The translations under genes were made by a program, and so were the position numbers. From CAJCIY01 sp036379355 (GTDB lineage: Bacteria; Actinomycetota; Actinomycetes; Mycobacteriales; CAJCIY01): DNA of 23,947 nucleotides. The notes below the pieces were generated by a model. That model worked only from the letters and a program-made list of their open reading frames with translations. It ran no database searches and was not told where the DNA came from. Location of the stretch: assembly GCA_036379355.1 (NCBI GenBank), contig DASVGV010000127.1, forward strand, positions 1 to 23,947, written 5' to 3'. This document shows positions 7,201-13,792 of this stretch, one piece after another (position 1 is the stretch's first letter; every line of letters starts with the position of its first letter).

Positions 7201-7958
7201 GGACAGCGCCGCTCGTCGCGGGGACCGTGGTCGCCGCCGTCGTCGACCTGCTCGTGATCGAGGGCCTGCTCGCCTCCCGCCGCACGTACCTGCCGCCGGA
7301 GGGGGCCCCGGACGTGACCGGCACGTTCGGCGACCCGGCCGACCCGACCGTGCGGCTCGCGGTCCTCGGCGACTCGACGGCCGCCGGCCTCGGCGCCTCC
7401 GCGCCGCACACGACCGTCGGCGGCCAGCTGTCCGCACGCCTGGCGGCCGAGGGGCATCACGTCGTCCTCGAGGGCTTCGGCGTCTCCGGGTCCCGGGCGG
7501 GCGACCTCGGCCCGCAGGCGTCCCGCGCGCTGCTGTCGTCGCCCGACGTGGCGGTGGTGTTGGTCGGCGCCAACGACGCGACCCGCCTGTCCACCGGCGC
7601 GCGGATGGTCGTACCGCTCTCCGACGCCGTCCGCCGCCTGCGCGAAGCGGGCGTCCCGGTCGTGCTCGGCACCTGCCCGGACCTGCTCGGGCCGCGCGCG
7701 CTGCTGCGCCCGCTGCGCGATCTGCACGCGGCCGTCGGCCGCCGGGTCGCCGCCCGCCAGGCGGAGGCCGCCACCGCCGCCGGGGCGGTCGCGGTCGACC
7801 TCGGCCGGCTGACCGGGCCGGCGTTCCGCGCCGACCCGACGACGCTGGCCGAGGACCTCTACCACCCCTCGGACCGGGGCTACGCGCTCTGGGCCGACGC
7901 GCTGCTCCCCGCGCTGCGCGACGAGGTCGGCCGCCGCCTGCCCGCCGGCGGCGTCTGA
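7197..7958 (+). CDS. SGNH/GDSL-family hydrolase (second of tandem pair)
   Basis: A 253-residue paralogue of the preceding gene. It has an N-terminal hydrophobic segment A-P-L-V-A-G-T-V-V-A-A-V-V-D-L-L-V (4-20), block I L-A-V-L-G-D-S-T-A-A-G with nucleophile Ser60, the block III equivalent L-V-G-A-N-D-A-T, and block V D-L-Y-H-P-S with Asp220 and His223. Both copies share a lead-in to block I (F/Y-G-D-P-A-D-P and then L-A-V-L-G-D-S). The GTG start overlaps the TGA of the first copy as GTGA, so translation is probably coupled and a separate ribosome site is weak (AGG at 7191-7193). Longer frames reading into it from upstream are antisense to cbs and out of frame with the first copy, and are rejected. 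Confidence 0.86.
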   Translation: MRTAPLVAGTVVAAVVDLLVIEGLLASRRTYLPPEGAPDVTGTFGDPADPTVRLAVLGDSTAAGLGASAPHTTVGGQLSARLAAEGHHVVLEGFGVSGSRAGDLGPQASRALLSSPDVAVVLVGANDATRLSTGARMVVPLSDAVRRLREAGVPVVLGTCPDLLGPRALLRPLRDLHAAVGRRVAARQAEAATAAGAVAVDLGRLTGPAFRADPTTLAEDLYHPSDRGYALWADALLPALRDEVGRRLPAGGV

Positions 7959-7979
7959 CTGCGCGGACCGGCCCGGCTG

Positions 7980-8007
7980 CTGACCGGTCCTAGACTGGAC
8001 CGGTCAG
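7980..8007. promoter_or_regulatory. 28-bp inverted repeat over a -10 hexamer: putative operator of the thiolase gene
   Basis: CTGACCGGTCC (7980-7990) and its exact reverse complement GGACCGGTCAG (7997-8007) flank TAGACT (7991-7996), a good actinobacterial -10. A repressor bound here would cover the -10 and the start point. The predicted transcript starts near 8003 and has a leader of about 50 nt with AAGGAG before the thiolase ATG. The size and symmetry fit a TetR-type operator, a common control of beta-oxidation genes. The same sequence could fold as an 11-bp RNA hairpin and terminate the SGNH operon; no U-tract follows. Confidence 0.5.
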
Positions 8008-8054
8008 CACGTCTGCCCTCCGGGGTGACGGCACCCGCCAGATGAAGGAGCCCC

Positions 8055-9272
8055 ATGCCCGAGGCCGTGATCGTCTCAACTGCCCGTACCCCCATCGGCC
8101 GCGCCTTCAAGGGCTCGCTGAAGGACATGCGTCCGGACGACCTGGCGACCATGATCGTGCGTACGGCGCTGGACAAGGTTCCCGCGCTCGACCCGCACGA
8201 CATCACCGACCTGCACCTCGGCTGCGGGCTGCCCGGCGGCGAGCAGGGCTTCAACATGGGCCGGGTCGTTGCGGTCAACCTCGGCTACGACTTCCTGCCC
8301 GGCACGACGATCACCCGCTACTGCTCGTCCTCGCTGCAGACCACCCGGATGGCGTTCCACGCCATCAAGGCCGGCGAGGGCGACGCGTTCATCTCGGCGG
8401 GCGTCGAGACGGTGAGCCGGTTCGTGAAGGGCAACAGCGACGGACTGCCCGACACCATGAACCCGATCTACGCCGATGCGCAGGCCGTGACCAAGGAGTA
8501 CGAGCAGGGCGGCAAGGTCTGGCACGACCCGCGGGAGGACGGGCACATGCCCGACGTCTACGTCGCGATGGGGCAGACGGCCGAGAACGTCGCCGGCCTC
8601 AAGGGCATCAGCCGAGCCGAGCAGGACGAGTACGCCGCGCGGTCGCAGAACCTGTGCGAGAAGGCGATCGCCAACGGCTTCTGGGAGCGCGAGATCACGC
8701 CGGTGACCACGCCCGACGGCACGGTCGTCTCGAAGGACGACGGGCCCCGCCCCGGCGTCACCGTCGAGGGCATGGCCGGCCTCAAGCCGGTCTTCCGGCC
8801 CGACGGCACCGTCACCGCCGGCAACGCCTGCCCGCTCAACGACGGCGCCGCCGCGGTGATCGTCATGAGCGACACCAAGGCCAAGGAGCTCGGCATCACG
8901 CCGCTGGCCCGCATCGTCGCCACCGGCGTGACCGGCCTCAGCCCCGAGATCATGGGCCTCGGCCCGATCGGCGCGACCAAGCAGGCGCTCGCCAACGCCG
9001 GCATGAGCATCGGCGACATCGACCTGGTCGAGATCAACGAGGCGTTCGCCGCGCAGGTCATCCCGTCGTACCGCGAGCTCGGCATCGACATCGACAAGCT
9101 CAACGTCCACTGCGGCGCGATCGCGGTCGGGCACCCCTTCGGCATGACCGGCGCCCGCATCGCCGGCACCCTCATCAACGGGCTCCAGTTCGAGGACAAG
9201 CAGTTCGGCCTGGAGACGATGTGCGTCGGCGGTGGCCAGGGCATGGCCATGATCCTCGAGCGGCTGAGCTAG
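8055..9272 (+). CDS. fadA: Acetyl-CoA C-acetyltransferase (thiolase)
   Basis: A 405-residue thiolase that either cleaves 3-ketoacyl-CoA in beta-oxidation or condenses two acetyl-CoA. The complete catalytic set is visible: the acyl-accepting Cys90 in T-R-Y-C-S-S-S-L-Q, N-E-A-F-A-A-Q, the histidine in G-A-I-A-V-G-H-P-F-G-M-T-G-A-R, and the second cysteine in M-C-V-G-G-G-Q-G. The start ATG has AAGGAG (8044-8049) at good spacing. The counterpart in M. tuberculosis is probably fadA3 (Rv1074c), next to the Rv1075c esterase. An unusual phenylalanine in H-P-F-G replaces the common leucine. The gene ends 7 bp from a convergent gene, with no room for a terminator. Synthetic or degradative direction cannot be told from sequence. 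Confidence 0.9.
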   Translation: MPEAVIVSTARTPIGRAFKGSLKDMRPDDLATMIVRTALDKVPALDPHDITDLHLGCGLPGGEQGFNMGRVVAVNLGYDFLPGTTITRYCSSSLQTTRMAFHAIKAGEGDAFISAGVETVSRFVKGNSDGLPDTMNPIYADAQAVTKEYEQGGKVWHDPREDGHMPDVYVAMGQTAENVAGLKGISRAEQDEYAARSQNLCEKAIANGFWEREITPVTTPDGTVVSKDDGPRPGVTVEGMAGLKPVFRPDGTVTAGNACPLNDGAAAVIVMSDTKAKELGITPLARIVATGVTGLSPEIMGLGPIGATKQALANAGMSIGDIDLVEINEAFAAQVIPSYRELGIDIDKLNVHCGAIAVGHPFGMTGARIAGTLINGLQFEDKQFGLETMCVGGGQGMAMILERLS

Positions 9273-9279
9273 CCGGAAC

Positions 9280-9612
9280 CTAGAGTCGGTCGCGGACGGC
9301 GCGGATCGCGGCGGTCGCGGCGGCCGCGACCGTAGGGCCGGCCGGCGCGGTCACGATCTCGCGGGTCAGCAGCGTGATCTGGTCACCCAGCGCGTGGTTG
9401 CCCAGCACGCGCGGCGCCGCGTCCGCGGGCTGGCCGGTCCCGGCACGTACGCCCAGCGCGGCGAGGTCTGCGACCAGCCGGCGCAGCATCTCGGCCCGCG
9501 ACGTGCGGCGGTCCGGCCGCGCGGCGTACCACGCCGTGGTCGCACCTCCGAGCCGGCGCACCAGCCGTTCCGCCTCCCGCGTCAGCGCGGTGAGCACGTC
9601 GTCCGGCGGCAC
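9280..9612 (-). CDS. Hypothetical protein, 110 residues
   Basis: I do not recognise this family. The protein is charged and alpha-helical: V-L-T-A-L-T-R-E-A-E-R-L-V-R-R-L, then W-Y-A-A-R-P-D-R-R-T-S-R-A-E-M-L-R-R-L-V-A-D-L-A, and a C-terminal helix rich in Ala, Thr and Arg. There is no signal peptide, membrane segment or cysteine. The start chosen is the GTG at 9612 because TACGGT lies 6 nt upstream; the reading frame stays open further upstream but runs antisense to the DUF4287-like gene there. Its 3' end faces the thiolase gene at 7 bp. It is probably a real small cytoplasmic protein; codon use matches its neighbours. Confidence 0.6.
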   Translation of the reverse strand: MPPDDVLTALTREAERLVRRLGGATTAWYAARPDRRTSRAEMLRRLVADLAALGVRAGTGQPADAAPRVLGNHALGDQITLLTREIVTAPAGPTVAAAATAAIRAVRDRL

Positions 9613-9618
9613 CCGTCG

Positions 9619-9624
9619 ACCGTA
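9619..9624 (-). promoter_or_regulatory. -10 element (TACGGT), leaderless promoter
   Basis: On the minus strand TACGGT is followed by 6 nt (CGACGG) and the GTG at 9612. It sits in the 95-bp gap between the divergent hypothetical gene and the DUF4287-like gene. Confidence 0.45.
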
Positions 9625-9664
9625 GGGCACCGGCGGCTCCGGAGGCCCTTGCGCAGCCGGCCCC

Positions 9665-9675
9665 GGACCGGTCAG
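9665..9675 (+). promoter_or_regulatory. Second copy of the thiolase operator half-site
   Basis: GGACCGGTCAG here is identical over 11 bases to the right arm of the inverted repeat at 7980-8007. It lies 33 bp before the start of the DUF4287-like gene and upstream of the divergent 110-residue gene. Only one full arm is present, though the arm itself contains the 8-bp palindrome GACCGGTC. Confidence 0.3.
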
Positions 9676-9707
9676 GCTCCGCGCAGGACGCTCACGCGGA
9701 GGTAGGG

Positions 9708-9926
9708 ATGAACAACCCGGAGACGCACGCCAGCCTGCTCGCGCGGATCCCCGTCGTGACCGGTCGGGACGTCGGCCACTGGATCGCCTGCCTCGAGGCG
9801 GGTCCGGGACTGGTACGCGCGGACGAGCGGGCCCGGTGGCTCGCCGGCGAGCACACGCTGCCGCCGGCGTACGCCGCGGCGATCGTCCGCGAGCAGGACC
9901 TGCGCCGCGCCGCCGCCCGCCGCTGA
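9708..9926 (+). CDS. Small DUF4287-like protein
   Basis: A 72-residue protein. The pattern L-A-R-I-P-V-V-T-G-R-D-V-x-H-W-I-A-C-L (about 11-29), then A-R-W-L-A-G-E-H-T-L-P-P-A-Y-A-A-A-I-V (42-60), follows the DUF4287 layout I know as 'TGK..EEWIALL ... E.V.WLK.EHGLG.G.A.AI'. Function of the family is unknown to me; members are small and cytoplasmic. The ATG is preceded by GGAGG (9698-9702) at normal spacing, which supports a real gene despite the size. The upstream gap holds GGACCGGTCAG (9665-9675), identical to one arm of the thiolase operator. The family match is from memory and rests on a short alignment. Confidence 0.65.
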   Translation: MNNPETHASLLARIPVVTGRDVGHWIACLEAGPGLVRADERARWLAGEHTLPPAYAAAIVREQDLRRAAARR

Positions 9927-9970
9927 TCACCGGTCTGCTGCTCCCGTTCCCCTTGCGGCTGCGGGGCAGA

Positions 9971-9990
9971 TACCTGCACGTATGCAGGTA
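9971..9990. promoter_or_regulatory. 20-bp palindrome upstream of the alcohol dehydrogenase: putative operator
   Basis: TACCTGCA (9971-9978) and its exact reverse complement TGCAGGTA (9983-9990) flank CGTA. A candidate -10, TAACGT (10004-10009), lies downstream at a distance that puts the palindrome over the -35 region. GGTAACG occurs twice, at 9987-9993 and 10002-10008, 15 bp apart. The layout fits a site for a dimeric TetR- or GntR-like regulator of the dehydrogenase; which one is unknown. Confidence 0.45.
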
Positions 9991-10054
9991 ACGAACGGCT
10001 TGGTAACGTCCGTCACAGGACGCAATCCCACCCGAGGCGAGGAGCAGGATCGGC

Positions 10055-11182
10055 ATGAAGACAAAGGGCGCACTTCTCTGGGGGGTCAACCAGGAGTGGT
10101 CGGTCGAGGAGATCGACGTCGGCGACCCGGTGGCAGGCGAGGTGCAGGTCCGGCTTGCCGCGTCCGGGATGTGCCACTCCGACGAACACCTCGTCACGGG
10201 CGACACCCCGCTCCCGTCCTATCCCGCGATCGGCGGCCACGAGGGCGCCGGCACCGTCATCAAGGTCGGGCCGGGCGTCACCGACCTCGCCGAGGGCGAC
10301 CACGTCGTCCTCGCGTTCATCCCTGCCTGCGGCAAGTGCCTGCCGTGCTCGACCGGCCATCAGAACCTCTGCGACCTCGGCGCGGGGCTGCTCGCCGGCA
10401 CGGCCCTCGCGGACGGCACGTATCGGGTGACGGCCAAGGGCAAGGGTGTGCTGCCGATGTGTCTCCTCGGCACGTTCTCCCCGTACGTCACGGTCAACCA
10501 GGCGTCCGCCGTCAAGATCGAGCCGCACATCCCGCTGGACAAGGCCGCGCTCGTCGGCTGCGGCGTGACGACCGGCTGGGGCTCGTCCGTGCACGTGGCG
10601 GACGTGCGGCCGGGCGAGACCGTCGCGATCGTCGGCGTCGGCGGCGTCGGTATCAACGCGGTCCAGGGCGCGGCCGCCGCGGGTGCCGCCCGCGTCATCG
10701 CGATCGACCCGGTCGAGTTCAAGCGCGAGTCCGCCCTCAAGCTCGGCGCGACCGAGGCGTACGCGTCGGTCGAGGAGGCCATGGGTCCCCTGGGCGAGGC
10801 GACCTACGGCCGGATGTGCGACAAGGTGGTCATCACGATCGGCCGGCTGCACGGCGAGGACATCGCCGCCAGCCAGATGATCACCGGCAAGGGCGGCCGC
10901 ATGGTCCTGACCGGCATGGGCAGCTTCGAGGACATGGACGCGAAGCTGAACATGGCGATCTTCACGCTCTACCAGCAGGACCTGCAGGGCGCGATCTTCG
11001 GCGGCGGCAACCCGCGCGCGGACATCCCGGCGCTGCTGAAGCTGTACGACCAGGGCATCCTCAAGCTCGACGAGCTGATCACCAAGACGTACAAGCTCGA
11101 GGACATCAACCAGGGCTACACCGACATGCGCGACGGCAAGAACCTGCGCGGCGTGATCATGTACGACGAGTCGGACTACTAG
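10055..11182 (+). CDS. NDMA-dependent (mycofactocin-associated) zinc alcohol dehydrogenase
   Basis: A 375-residue zinc-type medium-chain dehydrogenase of the Rxyl_3153 / NDMA-dependent group. Members keep their nicotinamide tightly bound and pass electrons to an external acceptor; the group is associated with the peptide-derived cofactor mycofactocin. Visible are the catalytic zinc ligands in G-M-C-H-S-D-E-H (Cys40) and G-G-H-E-G-A-G (His62, Glu63), the structural zinc cysteines Cys92, Cys95, Cys98 and Cys106 in A-C-G-K-C-L-P-C...L-C-D, and the Rossmann loop G-V-G-G-V-G-I-N-A-V. The N-terminus M-K-T-K-G-A-L-L-W and the segment F-G-G-G-N-P-R-A-D-I-P are characteristic. The ATG has GAGGAG 10-11 nt upstream. 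A mycothiol- or NAD-dependent class III enzyme is the alternative. A terminator hairpin follows. Confidence 0.87.
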   Translation: MKTKGALLWGVNQEWSVEEIDVGDPVAGEVQVRLAASGMCHSDEHLVTGDTPLPSYPAIGGHEGAGTVIKVGPGVTDLAEGDHVVLAFIPACGKCLPCSTGHQNLCDLGAGLLAGTALADGTYRVTAKGKGVLPMCLLGTFSPYVTVNQASAVKIEPHIPLDKAALVGCGVTTGWGSSVHVADVRPGETVAIVGVGGVGINAVQGAAAAGAARVIAIDPVEFKRESALKLGATEAYASVEEAMGPLGEATYGRMCDKVVITIGRLHGEDIAASQMITGKGGRMVLTGMGSFEDMDAKLNMAIFTLYQQDLQGAIFGGGNPRADIPALLKLYDQGILKLDELITKTYKLEDINQGYTDMRDGKNLRGVIMYDESDY

Positions 11183-11194
11183 ACCTCGACGCGC

Positions 11195-11230
11195 ACGACG
11201 GGCCGGCCCTCCGGGGCCGGCCCTCGTCGT
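11195..11230 (+). terminator. Terminator hairpin of the alcohol dehydrogenase gene
   Basis: ACGACGGGCCGGCC (11195-11208) pairs with GGCCGGCCCTCGTCGT (11215-11230), leaving a 6-nt loop and a 2-nt bulge. It begins 12 nt after the TAG at 11180-11182. No U-tract follows. The stem is strong enough for an actinobacterial L-shaped terminator. Confidence 0.65.
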
Positions 11231-11290
11231 ACCCCCGCCCTTCGCACCCCCCGGCCCCTCGTACCCCCGCCCCTCGTACCCCTGCCCCTA
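11229..11290. repeat. Four C-rich tandem repeats of about 15 bp
   Basis: The units are at 11229-11243, 11244-11260, 11261-11275 and 11276-11290. The third reads GTACCCCCGCCCCTC; the others differ by one to a few bases and the second is 17 bp. They fill the space between the dehydrogenase terminator and the large inverted repeat. Confidence 0.6.
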
Positions 11291-11291
11291 T

Positions 11292-11356
11292 CTGTTGATC
11301 ATGATGTTGCAGTCACCTGGGAACGCCGAACGTGACTGAAACATCATGATCAACAG
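11292..11356. repeat. Large AT-richer inverted repeat (25-bp arms, 15-nt loop)
   Basis: The left arm at 11292-11316 begins CTGTTGATCATGATGTT and ends CAGTCAC. The right arm at 11332-11356 is its reverse complement with one mismatch (the G at 11309 against the A at 11339). The arms are far richer in A/T than the rest of the window. The spacer lies between the 3' ends of the dehydrogenase and gltA genes. It could be a bidirectional terminator, a cruciform-forming protein site or a member of a dispersed palindromic repeat family. Confidence 0.7.
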
Positions 11357-11400
11357 GGAACGGGGCGAGGAACGGGGGCGGAAACGGGGCGGTCGGGTGG
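11357..11400 (+). repeat. G-rich flank with possible quadruplex motif
   Basis: Directly right of the inverted repeat the plus strand has G-runs of 4, 5, 4, 3 and 3 separated by short loops, built from a repeated GGAACGGGG-like unit. It is partly complementary to the C-rich repeats at 11229-11290, so the whole of 11229-11400 could extend the hairpin imperfectly. G-quadruplex formation on the plus strand is inference. Confidence 0.4.
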
Positions 11401-11437
11401 CGGGTGCGAGCCTCGGGTACGGCCGGAACGACAGGTG

Positions 11438-12706
<1,269 letters not shown>

Positions 12707-12762
12707 TGGTCAGTCCTTCGCAGACAGGTCGGGCACGGGGTCTCCGCGCTCTCCCCTCCACC

Positions 12763-13221
12763 CTAGCGACGCTGCCAGGCGTCCTGGTCCGCGACCAGTT
12801 GCCGTACGACGGCGGAGCCGGTCCCTCCGGCGACGTCGGCGACCGTCGTGTGCTCGAGCACCGCGCGGAGGTTGGCGCGGACCGCGACCCAGACGTCGCG
12901 CAGCCCGGCGGCGGGCCCCGGATAGCTGAGCGTCTCGGGGTAGTGCCCGGACAGTGTGGCGAGCGGCCCGTCGACGGCGCGCATCACGTCGGCAAGGGTG
13001 ATCTCGGTGGCCGGCCGGGCGAGCAGGAAGCCGCCTTCGGCGCCGCGGACGCTGCGGACCAGGCCCGCGAGCCGCAGCTGGCCGAGGATGCCGGCCAGGA
13101 ACGGCGCGGCGATCTCCTGGGCGGCGGCGATCCGGTCGGCCGGCAGCGGCCGGTCTCCGGCCGTGGCCGCGAGCTCCACGAGCGCGCGGACGGCATAGTC
13201 GGCCTTCGCGGGGATGCGCAC
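12763..13221 (-). CDS. Rrf2-family transcriptional regulator without cysteines
   Basis: A 152-residue Rrf2 protein. The N-terminus R-I-P-A-K-A-D-Y-A-V-R-A-L-V-E-L-A, the recognition region I-A-A-A-Q-E-I-A-A-P-F-L-A-G-I-L-G-Q-L-R-L-A-G-L-V and the wing S-V-R-G-A-E-G-G-F-L-L-A-R-P form the family winged helix. I count no cysteine in the protein, so it cannot bind an Fe-S cluster through cysteines as IscR and NsrR do. Sensing, if any, must use another ligand, as in the CymR type. The GTG start has CAGACT 6 nt upstream, a near match to TAnnnT, and no Shine-Dalgarno. It lies between the carbonic anhydrase and gltA genes, which makes gltA a candidate target. Confidence 0.88.
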   Translation of the reverse strand: MRIPAKADYAVRALVELAATAGDRPLPADRIAAAQEIAAPFLAGILGQLRLAGLVRSVRGAEGGFLLARPATEITLADVMRAVDGPLATLSGHYPETLSYPGPAAGLRDVWVAVRANLRAVLEHTTVADVAGGTGSAVVRQLVADQDAWQRR

Positions 13222-13263
13222 CCGGCGAGTCTGCCCGGTCGCCCCGTCCGCCGTACCTCGGCC

Positions 13264-13743
13264 TCAGGCGACCTCGGTCAGCCGGCCGGAGTCGACGTCG
13301 AGGACGAACCCGCGGACGCCGTCACGGTGCGGCAGCCACGGGCAGGAGCGAAGCGCCTGCATCCCGGCGCGGACGTCCTCGGCGGGGTCGGTGAACGCGT
13401 GCGCCCGCCAGGACGGCGCGGACCCTTCGGCGGCGAGCTCGGTGGCCATCTCCTCATCGGTGTACGACGTCTGCCCGCAGCTGCTGTGGTGGACGAGCGC
13501 GATCTCGGTGGTCCCGAGCTTGCGCTGGCTGACGACGAGGGACCGGATCACGTCGTCGGTGACCACGCCGCCGGCGTTGCGCAGGACATGGACGGCGCCC
13601 GGCTCGACGCCGAACATGGCGCCGGTGATGCGCGAGTCCATGCAGGTGACGATGACGAGTCCGCGGGTGGGACGGCCGGACGCCGGCCGGTGGTGGGTGG
13701 CGTAGGAGTCGTTGGCGGTCAGCAGGTCGTCGATGGCGGTCAC
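13264..13743 (-). CDS. Beta-class carbonic anhydrase
   Basis: A 159-residue enzyme interconverting CO2 and bicarbonate, with zinc at the active site. The pattern V-T-C-M-D-S-R (Cys34, Asp36, Arg38) and V-H-H-S-S-C-G (His86, Cys89) gives the two cysteines, the histidine and the Asp-Arg dyad of beta-carbonic anhydrases. It is a short form, like mycobacterial Rv1284. No signal peptide is present. The GTG start at 13743 has GAGACT 7 nt upstream and no ribosome site, so it is possibly leaderless. It lies 49 bp after the WS/DGAT gene and 42 bp before the Rrf2 gene. Bicarbonate supply for acetyl-CoA carboxylase or anaplerosis would suit its neighbours; this is inference. Confidence 0.9.
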   Translation of the reverse strand: MTAIDDLLTANDSYATHHRPASGRPTRGLVIVTCMDSRITGAMFGVEPGAVHVLRNAGGVVTDDVIRSLVVSQRKLGTTEIALVHHSSCGQTSYTDEEMATELAAEGSAPSWRAHAFTDPAEDVRAGMQALRSCPWLPHRDGVRGFVLDVDSGRLTEVA

Positions 13744-13792
13744 GTCCCGCAGTCTCGCACTGGCGCGGCCTGCGCCCGCGGCAGGCCCGGTG

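Noticed and set aside
6156..7958. A 600-residue open frame joined to the second SGNH hydrolase
   Set aside because: The extra part crosses cbs antisense and the first SGNH gene in another frame. The GTGA overlap explains the true start.
7980..8007. Intrinsic terminator of the SGNH operon as the sole explanation of the inverted repeat
   Set aside because: The loop is exactly a good -10 hexamer, no U-tract follows, and one arm recurs in another promoter region. A terminator role remains possible as a second function.
9982..11298. A 438-residue plus-strand frame overlapping the alcohol dehydrogenase
   Set aside because: It is out of frame with the dehydrogenase, which has complete zinc and nucleotide motifs. 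It begins inside the promoter palindrome.
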